Part shown: one piece after another, positions 43,506 to 52,524 of the stretch
Numbering within the stretch: position 1 is the first letter of the stretch
How the letters are laid out: every line of letters begins with the position of its first letter
Origin: UBA4575 sp002386945
GTDB taxonomy: Bacteria > Pseudomonadota > Gammaproteobacteria > UBA4575
Direction of reading: 5' to 3'
Length of the DNA: 64,000 nucleotides
NCBI GenBank assembly: GCA_943789445.1
Contig: CALSUC010000003.1
Coordinates: 248,001-312,000, forward strand
Program-made: the position numbers and the translations under genes
The notes under the pieces: model-generated
Told to the model about the DNA's origin: nothing
Seen by the model: the letters and a program-made list of their open reading frames with translations, nothing else
Databases searched by the model: none

Positions 43506-44403
43506 TAGCGATCGTTATCATGCGCGCGTCATTTCGCGCCAGGGTAAACGTTATCTAGTAGAGACTGAGGATTCTAAGCAGCACCTATGTCACGTTCGCA
43601 GTAAAGCCTTAGAAGCGCTCTGTGGTGATCGTGTTATCTGCCAGCGACAACAGCAGTCCCTAGATGTTATTGAATCTATCCAGGATCGTGACAACCAAAT
43701 CACCCGTTTGGATAATTTCAATCGACAAAAAACTGTAGCGGCTAATATCGATCATATGTTGATTGTAGTCGCCGCCCTGCCGGAGTTCAGTTCGCTGATC
43801 GTCGACCAGTACCTCGCCTGCGCAAGCCTGATCCGTTGCAAAGCCTCTTTAGTCGTGAATAAAGCCGAGCTGGCTTATAGCCAGTCCATGGATGTGAATC
43901 AGATTTCTCAAACATACCATCCCCTATGTGAGCAGGTGATCTTTGTTAGCGCAAAATTAGGTTATGGCTTACAGAGCTTACGTCACCTATTGAACGATGA
44001 TTATGCGATCATGGTTGGCCAGTCCGGAGTCGGTAAGTCATCATTAATTAATCGCTTACTCAATACGCAACGGATTAAGGTGTCTGCCCTCTCAGATGGC
44101 ATTCAGCAGGGCATGCATACCACCAGCCACGCCAGCGCCTATGATGTCGGTTTAGGCAAGATCATCGATTCACCCGGTGTACGTAGTTTCACCCCTATTT
44201 TTGCAAAAGAAGACCGCATTGTTGATGGCTTTCAGGAGTTCTCAGACTTTGCAGGAAACTGTAAGTTTTCCAATTGTGAGCACTTAAAAGAGCCTCATTG
44301 CGCGGTTAAAGAGGCGGTTGATAAAGGCCTTATTATGGCTAGCCGCTATTCAAACTATCAAACCCTACACGAACAGCACTCATGTCAAAACTCATCTTAT
44401 TAA
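43489..44403 (+). CDS. rsgA: Ribosome small-subunit GTPase RsgA, start codon unclear
   Basis: RsgA is a circularly permuted GTPase that helps 30S maturation. Motifs: IMVGQSGVGKSSLINRLL (G1), DSPGVRSF (G3), and the zinc site CKFSNCEHLKEPHC. The OB-fold N-terminus (RYHARVISRQGKRYLVE..., then VRSKALEALCGDRV) is encoded in frame from at least 43507. However, no ATG, GTG or TTG occurs in frame between the stop at 43474 and the TTG at 43708, which would remove the OB-fold. I give ATC 43489 as the most likely non-standard start, overlapping the cytochrome stop. A sequence error is the other explanation. The stop overlaps rluE by 22 bases. Confidence 0.85.
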   Translation: MSSPNNSDRYHARVISRQGKRYLVETEDSKQHLCHVRSKALEALCGDRVICQRQQQSLDVIESIQDRDNQITRLDNFNRQKTVAANIDHMLIVVAALPEFSSLIVDQYLACASLIRCKASLVVNKAELAYSQSMDVNQISQTYHPLCEQVIFVSAKLGYGLQSLRHLLNDDYAIMVGQSGVGKSSLINRLLNTQRIKVSALSDGIQQGMHTTSHASAYDVGLGKIIDSPGVRSFTPIFAKEDRIVDGFQEFSDFAGNCKFSNCEHLKEPHCAVKEAVDKGLIMASRYSNYQTLHEQHSCQNSSY

Positions 44404-44936
44404 ACAAGCCCTACGACGTAGTTAGTCAATTTACTGATAAAGATGGTGCCAAAACATTGGCCCAATTTGTTAGCACAAAAAGAGTCTATCCAGCAGGTCG
44501 ATTGGACAAAGATAGCGAAGGTTTACTCCTACTAACCAATGATGGTGCTCTACAGGCACGTATCTCTGAGCCTAAGCAGAAAATGGCTAAGTCTTATTGG
44601 GTACAAGTCGAAAAAACAGTCAGTCCTAGCACGGTCAAACAACTCAGCTTAGGCATTCAATTGAGTGATGGCATGACCCTGCCAGCAAAGGTTAAACATG
44701 TCCGTGAACCTGCCGATTTATGGCCTCGTAACCCACCGATAAGACGGCGTGACACTGTCCCTACCGACTGGTTGGAGATTACTATTGAAGAGGGTCGTAA
44801 TCGACAGATTCGTCGTATGACTGCGGCCGTTGGCCACCCTACTCTACGCTTGATTCGTCATCGTATAGGCGATTGGCAGTTAGGCGACCTGCAACCGGGT
44901 GAGAGTATTGTTCTAAATAAACCGAGCTTTCTTTAG
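44382..44936 (+). CDS. rluE: 23S rRNA pseudouridine synthase RluE-like
   Basis: The RsuA-family pseudouridine synthase modifies position 2457 of 23S rRNA in E. coli. The 184-residue protein begins LILLNKPYDVVSQFTD and has VYPAGRLDKDSEGLLLLTND with the catalytic Asp. The later EGRNRQIRRMTAAVGHPTLRLIR is a family marker. The short length without an S4 domain fits RluE (about 217 residues) rather than RsuA. It overlaps rsgA and the convergent recR by four bases. Confidence 0.87.
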   Translation: MSKLILLNKPYDVVSQFTDKDGAKTLAQFVSTKRVYPAGRLDKDSEGLLLLTNDGALQARISEPKQKMAKSYWVQVEKTVSPSTVKQLSLGIQLSDGMTLPAKVKHVREPADLWPRNPPIRRRDTVPTDWLEITIEEGRNRQIRRMTAAVGHPTLRLIRHRIGDWQLGDLQPGESIVLNKPSFL

Positions 44937-45532
44937 TAGTCGGTACGGCTATCAAAGGCTTGCGAGAGCGTATTAAGGTCTAGGTATTCTAGCTCGCCAC
45001 CGACAGGAACACCCTGTGCGAGACGAGTTGAGCGCAGATTATATTTCTTCACCAAATCACCGATGACATGGGCGGTAACCTCGCCCTCCATGGTTGCACT
45101 AGTGGCTAAAATAACCTCTTCCACCTCCGGTTGTTGCAGACGCTGTTCTAACCTATCTAGGCCAAGCTGCTCAGGCCCAACACCGTCCAAGGGGGATAAC
45201 TTACCCATCAAGACAAAATAATAGCCACGGTAGCCAGTACCATTCTCCAGCGCTAATAAATCTGTTGGCGATTCAACAATACACAATTGAGAGGCCTTAC
45301 GTCCTAAGTCTGCACAGACTGAGCAGACAGTCTCTTCAGTATAATTACGACAGATGCTGCAATGTTTAATTTTCTCTACCGCTTCTGAGATTACAGCACC
45401 CAGCTGCAAGGCCTTTTGCGCATCAGACTTGAGTAGATGAAAGGCCATGCGTTGCGCAGTCTTTTGACCGACACCAGGCAAGACTCGTAGAGCATCAATC
45501 AATCGATTTAACAGAGGGTCGTTATCCGCCAC
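44933..45532 (-). CDS. recR: Recombination protein RecR
   Basis: RecR assists RecFOR loading of RecA at gaps. The 199-residue protein has a helix-hairpin-helix N-terminus (LRVLPGVGQKTAQRMAFHLL), a zinc finger (CSICRNYTEETVCSVC) and the toprim domain (LCIVESPTDLLALE), with TRLAQGVPVGGELEYLD at the C-terminus. It follows ybaB by 24 bases in dnaX-ybaB-recR, the standard order. Confidence 0.98.
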   Translation of the reverse strand: MADNDPLLNRLIDALRVLPGVGQKTAQRMAFHLLKSDAQKALQLGAVISEAVEKIKHCSICRNYTEETVCSVCADLGRKASQLCIVESPTDLLALENGTGYRGYYFVLMGKLSPLDGVGPEQLGLDRLEQRLQQPEVEEVILATSATMEGEVTAHVIGDLVKKYNLRSTRLAQGVPVGGELEYLDLNTLSQAFDSRTDY

Positions 45533-45556
45533 GTTTATCCTTGTGTTGCTATCTGC

Positions 45557-45880
45557 TTAAAACGGTAGCTTCATGCCAGGAGGGAGTGACATACCATTAG
45601 TCACACCTGCCATACGAGATTTACTCTCGCTCTCGATCTTATGCACGGCATCATTCACGGCAGCAGCAACCAAATCTTCCAGCATATCTTTGTCATCCGC
45701 TAACAAACTATCATCAATACTTATTCTTTTTACTTCATGTGAGCCTTGCATAATGACTTTAACCATACCGCCACCTGACTGACCTTCCACTTCCATATTC
45801 TTGATTTCTTCCTGCGCTTTTTGCATATCTGCCTGCATTTTTTGCGCCTGCTTCATCATATTACCAATTCCGCCCTTCAT
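45557..45880 (-). CDS. ybaB: YbaB/EbfC nucleoid-associated protein
   Basis: The 107-residue protein has the family pattern GGIGNMMKQAQKMQADMQKAQEEI at the start, a middle GGGMVKVIMQGSHEVKRISI, and a MAGVTNGMSLPPGMKLPF tail. It binds DNA as a dimer. The start overlaps the dnaX stop by four bases (ATGA), and recR follows. Confidence 0.97.
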   Translation of the reverse strand: MKGGIGNMMKQAQKMQADMQKAQEEIKNMEVEGQSGGGMVKVIMQGSHEVKRISIDDSLLADDKDMLEDLVAAAVNDAVHKIESESKSRMAGVTNGMSLPPGMKLPF

Positions 45881-47637
45881 TCTTCTTCCTCTTTATCGAT
45901 CGATTTAATTGATTGCGGAATAATTTCCGCTTGCAGATTTTCTTGTAACGCCTGCACAAAAGGATCTGCACTTAGATTTGTTTCAGCCGTTAATTGCTCG
46001 GCACTTTCTTGATTTTTCTTTTGCTGCGCAGGGCTAGCAACATCAGATTCTTGTAACTCAATCGTAAGCTTCAAGCCTGCACCAAAGTGCGTATCTAATG
46101 CTGCATTTAATTTCTCTACTGCTTTAGTCGACATCAAGCTTTCATGATCTTGTTGTAGAGCCAGACGAACCACACCCTCTGTTTGCTCTATACAGCTACA
46201 ATGATTAGCTAAGGCCAGAGCCATACCATTCAGTGACAGTCCTTGAATCAATTGCTGCCATTGATGTTGATCCGCTTTAGGCTTTATATCATCAGGTTTT
46301 TCTATTGCGCTAACAGGCTCACTTTCAAACACTGCGGCTGGCGCTTCGTTTAAGGGTTGCTCAAACCCCTGTTCAACTGACTGCGTTATCGCTTTGCCAT
46401 CAGGGGCCAGCGACTTTTCTTGGCTTATTTCAGACTTAATTTCGGCTCTGACTTTCGAACTAGCTTCAGTTCTGACTTCAGGGGCAAGCTTAGGCCGAGC
46501 CTCTGTTACGGGCTTAGTTGCTACACGTTTTTCTCGCAACGGCGCATCATCATCACCCGGACGAAACATCAGCATACGTAGTACAGCCATCTCAAAACCT
46601 GACTTAGCCGAATGTGCTAAATACAGTTCCTTACGTGATGTAATCGCTATTTGATAGAGCAATTGCAGATCTTCTGCTGGCACTTCTTGTTGTACGTATT
46701 CAATAGTCTGTTGATAACGGCCAACATGCTCTAAATATTCAGGTACTACCTGACTAATGGCACCGGCATGAAATATTGCAGACAGTTGGTCTAATAATTT
46801 ACCAAACTCTACATTAAGACTCGCTAAGGTCTGGATAGTGGTAATCGCTAGCGTACTATCTTGACCGCAGATAGCACGAACTAGACCATCCAGTTGTTGG
46901 CTAGGCACAGTGCCCAGCATCTGATTTACATTGCCTTCATTTAACTCTCCACCTGAATAGGCAATCGCTTGATCCAACAGACTCAAGGCATCACGCATAC
47001 TGCCATCTGCAGAGTCAGCTAACTGCTCCACACAAGGCTCATCAAATGAAAACTGCTCAGCATTGAGTACTTTTGTTATCTGCTTAGTAATCGCATCCTG
47101 AGAGATATGCCGCAGCGTAAACTGAAGACAACGTGACAATACGGTAATTGGAAGTTTTTGCGGATCGGTTGTCGCAAGTAAGAATTTGACGTGTTCTGGT
47201 GGCTCTTCCAGAGTCTTTAATAGCGCATTAAAACTATGCCCAGATAGCATATGCACTTCATCTATTAAATAGATCTTAAAACGTCCCTGAGTCGGAGCAT
47301 ATTGAATGTTCTCCAACAACTCACGGGTATCCTCAACACGCGTACGTGAAGCGGCATCAACTTCTATCAGATCTACAAAACGGTTTTCTTTAATTGCAAC
47401 ACAAGCATCACATTCGCCACAGGGATGTGCGCTGATACCGGACTGACAGCTCAAAGCCTTTGCTAATACTCGTGCTACGGTTGTCTTACCGACACCGCGT
47501 GTACCTGAAAATAGATAAGCATGATGCAGGCGATCTGCATTTAAGGCATTAACCAAGGCGGTCACTACGTGTTCTTGCCCAACGATATCTTCGAAGGTCT
47601 GGGGACGCCATTTACGAGCAAGGACTTGATGCGACAT
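45877..47637 (-). CDS. dnaX: DNA polymerase III tau/gamma subunit
   Basis: DnaX is the clamp-loader ATPase of the replicase. The 586-residue protein has YLFSGTRGVGKTTVARVLAKAL (Walker A), the zinc site CGECDAC, LIDEVHMLSGHSFNALLKTLEEPPEHV (Walker B), and LSRCLQF (arginine finger). The region after about residue 370 is variable and rich in Glu and Ala, and the end of tau is present. No A-AAA-AAG slip site was found, so the gamma form by E. coli-type frameshift is not evident. The SRP RNA gene lies immediately upstream. Confidence 0.97.
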   Translation of the reverse strand: MSHQVLARKWRPQTFEDIVGQEHVVTALVNALNADRLHHAYLFSGTRGVGKTTVARVLAKALSCQSGISAHPCGECDACVAIKENRFVDLIEVDAASRTRVEDTRELLENIQYAPTQGRFKIYLIDEVHMLSGHSFNALLKTLEEPPEHVKFLLATTDPQKLPITVLSRCLQFTLRHISQDAITKQITKVLNAEQFSFDEPCVEQLADSADGSMRDALSLLDQAIAYSGGELNEGNVNQMLGTVPSQQLDGLVRAICGQDSTLAITTIQTLASLNVEFGKLLDQLSAIFHAGAISQVVPEYLEHVGRYQQTIEYVQQEVPAEDLQLLYQIAITSRKELYLAHSAKSGFEMAVLRMLMFRPGDDDAPLREKRVATKPVTEARPKLAPEVRTEASSKVRAEIKSEISQEKSLAPDGKAITQSVEQGFEQPLNEAPAAVFESEPVSAIEKPDDIKPKADQHQWQQLIQGLSLNGMALALANHCSCIEQTEGVVRLALQQDHESLMSTKAVEKLNAALDTHFGAGLKLTIELQESDVASPAQQKKNQESAEQLTAETNLSADPFVQALQENLQAEIIPQSIKSIDKEEEE

Positions 47638-47672
47638 AAGAAATATTCGGTGAAGAAACGTGTATGGGCGGC

Positions 47673-47778
<106 letters not shown>

Positions 47779-47956
47779 ACCAATACTCTATACGTTTGTC
47801 ACAAGCCATGAGGCTTATCGCCTCTTTGCTGTTACCAACTTGTGTTATTTCTGACCCGCAACATACGTGGAAACCAGCCTAAGTCAAGCCTAATGCTTGC
47901 TTCAGTCGCAGTAAAAATTCAGCTATAAAACAGACTTTTACTTATTAATCATAGGC

Positions 47957-49024
47957 TTAAGAGAAACCTGTGTTCAATAAGTAAGCGACCACTACCACCT
48001 GCGGTAGAGTCACCAGCGGTAATAACAAGGCGATACGCCACGATTTGGTCGTATCACGCAGCACCATAACCTCAGTATAGTCAGTTGCCACACCCGCCAT
48101 CAAGAAGGCAAAACTATTACCAGGTGCCTGCCCTCGCGTGAGCAAGTCGGCTGCAATCGGTGTCGAACCCTCAGAACAGACCTCAATCACTGTTGCAGCT
48201 AATATAGTAAGGGCCAAACCCATCAGGCTAGGGCCAAAATAGGTCGCAAACAGCTCAGGGTCTAAGCCTGCACGCAGGACACTAGCTAATAGAACACCGA
48301 ATAGAATCCAACGCACAACCATGCGTGATTCAGAGAGCCCCTTTTTTAAGGTTTCAATAACATAGGCTGGAGTCAACGCAAGCTCGGAAATACCTTTACG
48401 TGCTTCCTTCCAGAAATCAAAGTCAGTTGGAATATCAATTTCGTTTGGATTAGGCGCAATCCTTTGAGTGTTTTCTAACCACATAAAGACACACCCCGAT
48501 AAGAAGGAAATCAACATTGAAGCCAATAGGAATATCAGCGTCCACTGCCAACCAATCAAAGCAAATAGGATTAATAATAGCGTAAATGAGTTCCATGGTG
48601 AGGCAATCAAAAACGCCATCACCTGCGCGGTACTAGCTCCACGCTCATAAAGTTTTGCCGCCACCATCAGAATGCCATGACTGCAAAGATCCAGCAGAAC
48701 ACCAGCGATAGTTGCCCGGAAGATTCCTCCCAGAGTATCGCGAGGCCCCAATGCCGCCACGACAAACTCACGCGGCACCCGGGTCAACAAAGACAGCATG
48801 AGAATGCCAAGTAATACCCCCCACCAAATGGTATTCATTAAGACGAAGACTGATTCAGCCATCTCATTAATGAATGACAATGATGAAGTAACGGATAGTG
48901 GCAGCAAAGAGAGTGAATAAAATACCACGCAAGCAAGCAGTGACCCCCAAAGAAGAAAGTCTTTCTTTTCTGCGCTTTTCTGACAACACGGTGATGTAGA
49001 GGCCATAACCATATACCTGATCAA
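47957..49024 (-). CDS. Permease, DUF318/YraQ family
   Basis: The 355-residue membrane protein has about ten hydrophobic segments. It has two related halves each with a Cys-containing signature: LLDLCSHGILMVAAKLYERGAS and IEVCSEGSTPIAADLLTRGQAPGNSF. This matches the DUF318 (ArsP/YraQ-like) permeases, which include efflux proteins for arsenicals and metals. The N-terminus has CC (TSPCCQKS), a possible metal site. The start could be ATG 49024 or one of two later ATGs at residues 5 and 7. It stands alone beside the photolyase gene. Substrate is unknown. Confidence 0.8.
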   Translation of the reverse strand: MIRYMVMASTSPCCQKSAEKKDFLLWGSLLACVVFYSLSLLPLSVTSSLSFINEMAESVFVLMNTIWWGVLLGILMLSLLTRVPREFVVAALGPRDTLGGIFRATIAGVLLDLCSHGILMVAAKLYERGASTAQVMAFLIASPWNSFTLLLILFALIGWQWTLIFLLASMLISFLSGCVFMWLENTQRIAPNPNEIDIPTDFDFWKEARKGISELALTPAYVIETLKKGLSESRMVVRWILFGVLLASVLRAGLDPELFATYFGPSLMGLALTILAATVIEVCSEGSTPIAADLLTRGQAPGNSFAFLMAGVATDYTEVMVLRDTTKSWRIALLLPLVTLPQVVVVAYLLNTGFS

Positions 49025-49238
49025 ATTATTAAATGGAAAAACTACTTACTTAATTTACGCTTCTGGATTTATACAGCAGCTAGCCAGCTCATACCGATTA
49101 ACAACAATTCACCCTAAACTTAAACGACCACCCAGCTATTAGAATGTCCTATACAACAAGTAGTTATGTGTTCGCCGACAAACCTAGTTTAGCTCATAAT
49201 CAGTTGATTATACGTTTCTAAAAACATTAATTAACACT

Positions 49239-50681
49239 ATGAATCAGCCACTACTCTTTTGGTTTCGCAAAGACTTACGTCTGACGGACAACACCGCCTT
49301 AAAGGCTGCTGCACAAACCGGCCGACCAATTATTTGCACCTACATCCTTGATGAAGACAATGATCTTGCATGGCCACTCGGCAAAGCCAGCCGTTGGTGG
49401 TTACAGGAAAGTCTAAAAAGCTTAGGTCTCAGCCTACAGCAATATGAACTGCAACTGGTTCTTAGACGTGGTGATAGTGTCGAGCAGTTAAGTCAGTTGA
49501 TTAAAGAAACAGGAGCGAGCAGTCTTTATTTTTCTGCTCAATATGAACCCTCATCTCTTACCTTAGAACAGAAGGTGAACTTAGCGCTTAAAGATCAAAT
49601 TGAAGTAAAGCGTTTTAAAGGGTACCTCCTGTATGAACCTAATGAGAATACAACTGCAGAAGGTAAGCCGTACAAAGTATTCACCCCTTTCTACAAGGCT
49701 TGCCTAAAAAAACCACCGTCAACAGCCTTACCCGCACCCGAACAGATTTCAGCATACCCTGAATATTTGGCCAGCGATGATCTGTTAGATTGGGACCTAG
49801 CACTAGACACCCCAACCTGGGCACAAGAATATCCGCCGATATGGAAACCTGGTGAGGATGGTGCAGACTGGTCGCTACAAGCCTTTATTCGACAAGGTGT
49901 AGGAAAATATCCCGAGCTACGTAACCGGCCTGATATATTTGGTACTTCCCGCCTCTCTCCGCACCTGCACTTCGGAGAGATTTCACCACGACAAATCTGG
50001 AATGCAATTAATCAATTAAATAACACTGACAATGAAGGTGTTGCTAGCTACCAGCGTGAACTAATCTGGCGTGAGTTCTCCTATAACCTACTAATAAACT
50101 GGCCAGATTTTCCTGAACAACCATTCCGTTCTGAATTCAAAGCTTTTCCTTGGCATGATGATGATTCAGCTCTACACCGTTGGCAACAAGGACAGACCGG
50201 CTATCCGATCGTAGACGCAGGAATGCGTGAACTCCTTCACACCGGTTGGATGCACAACCGCGTACGTATGATCGTCGCCTCTTTCTTAATTAAGGATCTC
50301 TTAATCCCTTGGCAGCAAGGTGAAAAATGGTTTTGGCAACACTTATTAGATGCGAATCTCGCAAGTAATTCTGCTAGCTGGCAGTGGGTCGCTGGTTGCG
50401 GTGCAGATGCAGCACCTTACTTCCGAGTTTTTAATCCCACCCTACAGGGAGAGAAATTCGACCCCAATGGTGATTATGTTCGCCAGTGGGTTCCTGAATT
50501 GGATCAATTATCTAAGGCGCATATTCACACCCCATGGGAAGCTCCAGCTGAGGAGTTAAAACTAGCTGGTATTAATCTGAACGAGACCTATCCCAGTCCA
50601 ATTGTTAACCACAAAGAGGCCAGGTTACGCGCTTTGGCAGCGTTTGAGGTAATTAAGCATAAATCTCAACCGGCCGCTTAA
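49239..50681 (+). CDS. phrB: Deoxyribodipyrimidine photolyase
   Basis: PhrB repairs cyclobutane pyrimidine dimers with light using FADH. The 480-residue protein begins LLFWFRKDLRLTDNTAL. It has the FAD-binding C-terminal domain with TSRLSPHLHFGEISPRQIW, ELIWREF, GYPIVDAGMRELLHTGWMHNRVRMIVASFL (in part) and WQWVAGCGADAAPYFRVFNP. The length equals the E. coli enzyme (472). Electron-transfer tryptophans are in the conserved segments. It is probably a single gene; a LuxR regulator gene follows 172 bases later. Confidence 0.96.
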   Translation: MNQPLLFWFRKDLRLTDNTALKAAAQTGRPIICTYILDEDNDLAWPLGKASRWWLQESLKSLGLSLQQYELQLVLRRGDSVEQLSQLIKETGASSLYFSAQYEPSSLTLEQKVNLALKDQIEVKRFKGYLLYEPNENTTAEGKPYKVFTPFYKACLKKPPSTALPAPEQISAYPEYLASDDLLDWDLALDTPTWAQEYPPIWKPGEDGADWSLQAFIRQGVGKYPELRNRPDIFGTSRLSPHLHFGEISPRQIWNAINQLNNTDNEGVASYQRELIWREFSYNLLINWPDFPEQPFRSEFKAFPWHDDDSALHRWQQGQTGYPIVDAGMRELLHTGWMHNRVRMIVASFLIKDLLIPWQQGEKWFWQHLLDANLASNSASWQWVAGCGADAAPYFRVFNPTLQGEKFDPNGDYVRQWVPELDQLSKAHIHTPWEAPAEELKLAGINLNETYPSPIVNHKEARLRALAAFEVIKHKSQPAA

Positions 50682-50853
50682 ATCTTTTTATTATATTTAA
50701 TATCGTTTATTAAAAATAGTTACTTTGTTGTGACATTTATCGTCTAACGCCCTACGAATACAACTCACTAATAGGAGGTTCATTGAATTAAAATCACACA
50801 TTATTACGAGGTAATTATACAATTAACTTTGATAATTATTCGAGCTAAACTCA

Positions 50854-51609
50854 ATGCCAGAAATCCTACATCATGTCTTAAAAAGCCTCTTAGAGACTAA
50901 CGATAATCTAACGCAAGAAGCAAAAAGCTATACTCCAAACACCTCAACTATCAATTTTATTATCTTAGACCGAACTGCTCCACGATCACTGATCGCACAC
51001 CTTGATAGCCACAACACATCTCATACCCTGCTCAGCATCGATGAATATCTTGATTTATCTCAGAATCGGAAAAATCTGCGTAACCCAACTCATTACAAAG
51101 AGCCTAATGGATTAATTATCACACAAAAAGTTGCTGAGAATAATCATATCGAATTAACCTCTTTGCTCTCCTGCACATTCATTAATGTCCCTGTGATCAT
51201 CTATGCAAACCAACCTACGCTTATTGAGGCAATCAGCTTTATTCGCGATGGGCTCATAGATTACTGGTCTGAAACCTCTGAATTTAACGACATAGAAGCT
51301 AGCCTCAAAAAATTATTACTTATCTCTAAGAAGAGAAAATACAATAGAGATTTATTTCTAGAGATAAGGCGTCGGATAATAACTTTAACTACGCGCGAAA
51401 AGCAGGTTATTGATCTACTACTCTCTACGAAAAAAGAGATGACCAATAAGGAAATAGCTAAGCATCTAAAATTAAGTCCGCGGACTATTGAAGACTATCG
51501 TGCTAATGCTATGGAAAAACTGGCTATCAATACGAAGAACGAGCTGATCTTAATCTGGTTGATTTCACAGCAGCTAAAACTGCCATTGCACTCAAATCAA
51601 GTTAACTAA
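50854..51609 (+). CDS. LuxR-type regulator with a degenerate N-terminal receiver-like domain
   Basis: The 251-residue protein has a C-terminal LuxR helix-turn-helix (LTTREKQVIDLLLSTKKEMTNKEIAKHLKLSPRTIEDYRANAMEKL, in part), similar to FixJ-like response regulators. The N-terminal 130 residues resemble a receiver fold (VPVIIYANQPTLIEAISFIRDGLIDYW), but I find no clear phosphoacceptor Asp with the usual surrounding acidic residues, so phosphorylation is doubtful. The gene is more AT-rich than its neighbours. No histidine kinase is adjacent. Targets are unknown; the nearby marR and porin genes are candidates by position. Confidence 0.8.
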   Translation: MPEILHHVLKSLLETNDNLTQEAKSYTPNTSTINFIILDRTAPRSLIAHLDSHNTSHTLLSIDEYLDLSQNRKNLRNPTHYKEPNGLIITQKVAENNHIELTSLLSCTFINVPVIIYANQPTLIEAISFIRDGLIDYWSETSEFNDIEASLKKLLLISKKRKYNRDLFLEIRRRIITLTTREKQVIDLLLSTKKEMTNKEIAKHLKLSPRTIEDYRANAMEKLAINTKNELILIWLISQQLKLPLHSNQVN

Positions 51610-51741
51610 GTCTACCAAAAAAAGCGTATAATCTATAATCAAGCGTACAAGCTATACCGTAATTAATATTAACTACCCATCTCGGTATATTTGTAATCAA
51701 CAATCAACAATTTATTATGCGGGCAGTTAAGGATAACACGC

Positions 51742-51765
51742 TGCCACCGTAGACATACGGTAGCA
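51742..51765. repeat. Inverted repeat upstream of marR, candidate operator
   Basis: TGCCACCGT (51742-51750) and ACGGTAGCA (51757-51765) are inverted repeats with one mismatch, six bases apart. The pair lies about 90 bases upstream of the marR start, a usual position for a MarR autoregulatory site or leader hairpin. Inferred only from symmetry. Confidence 0.45.
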
Positions 51766-51852
51766 AAGCTCAGGGGAAATAGAATATCTTAGTCACTGAA
51801 GTGTACGTGCATATCAAGTTACTAAATGGAATGGATTCGAATTGGAGCTAAT

Positions 51853-52395
51853 ATGAAAGAGCAGGTAACATCGTCAGAATATTATAGAAATTTCCGCTCA
51901 CAAGGCAAAGCCGTCAGCAAGATTACGGAGAATGCGACTGCTGCACTTAAAAACATTCAACTGAATTTCTACCTCAGTGCCGTTAGCATCTCAAACAAGT
52001 TATTAGATGTGCTTAAATCTGAATTGAACAGCCAGTTGGAAGAAAATTCTCTCAGGTACCAGCATTGGTTAGCACTGAAGATTATTTACTTTAATGAGGC
52101 TAACTCACCTGCTCATATTGCCCAACTAATGACACGACATAAATCGTTTGTGACTAAGTTGATCAATGACCTTGAAGAAAAGAAACTAATTGTACGTATT
52201 CAAGATACAGTCGATCGCCGCAAGACTATCTTAAGTCTAACCGAAGCGGGTACTAAGGTAGCCGATGCTGGATTAGAGAGCTTTTCTAAAATACCAGACG
52301 TGTTCAAAGAATCACTCAGTACAGAAGAGGCTCAGTTCTTTGAAGGCTTCGAGCAAAGCTTTTTATTAGATCTAAAAAATCGCGTACGAGGCTAA
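51853..52395 (+). CDS. MarR-family transcriptional regulator
   Basis: The 180-residue protein has a winged helix-turn-helix with LALKIIYFNEANSPAHIAQLMTRHKSFVTKLINDLEEKKLI and the wing VDRRKTILSLTEAG (TVDRRKTIL), as in MarR regulators. I choose ATG 51853 because GGAG lies six bases upstream; a longer frame starts nine codons earlier. The N-terminal 50 residues lack a recognisable motif. A hairpin with the loop TTCTCTTAG and a following T run (52414-52444) ends the transcript. Ligand unknown. Confidence 0.87.
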   Translation: MKEQVTSSEYYRNFRSQGKAVSKITENATAALKNIQLNFYLSAVSISNKLLDVLKSELNSQLEENSLRYQHWLALKIIYFNEANSPAHIAQLMTRHKSFVTKLINDLEEKKLIVRIQDTVDRRKTILSLTEAGTKVADAGLESFSKIPDVFKESLSTEEAQFFEGFEQSFLLDLKNRVRG

Positions 52396-52413
52396 AAATC
52401 TTAGGCTTTAATT

Positions 52414-52444
52414 TAGGGCTACTTCTCTTAGGTAGCCCTATTTT
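52414..52444 (+). terminator. Terminator of marR
   Basis: TAGGGCTAC (52414-52422) pairs with GTAGCCCTA (52432-52440), followed by TTTT. It lies about 20 bases after the marR stop. Confidence 0.8.
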
Positions 52445-52524
52445 CACTCTTCGCCAAGCTCCAAGCTCAACAAACAACTTATATATCTTCAACTAAGCAC
52501 AGTCTCATAAATTCGTTAATGCAC

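Noticed and set aside
45877..47637. Programmed frameshift in dnaX to make the gamma subunit.
   Set aside because: I could find no A-AAA-AAG-type slip site with the following hairpin; only the full-length tau frame is supported.
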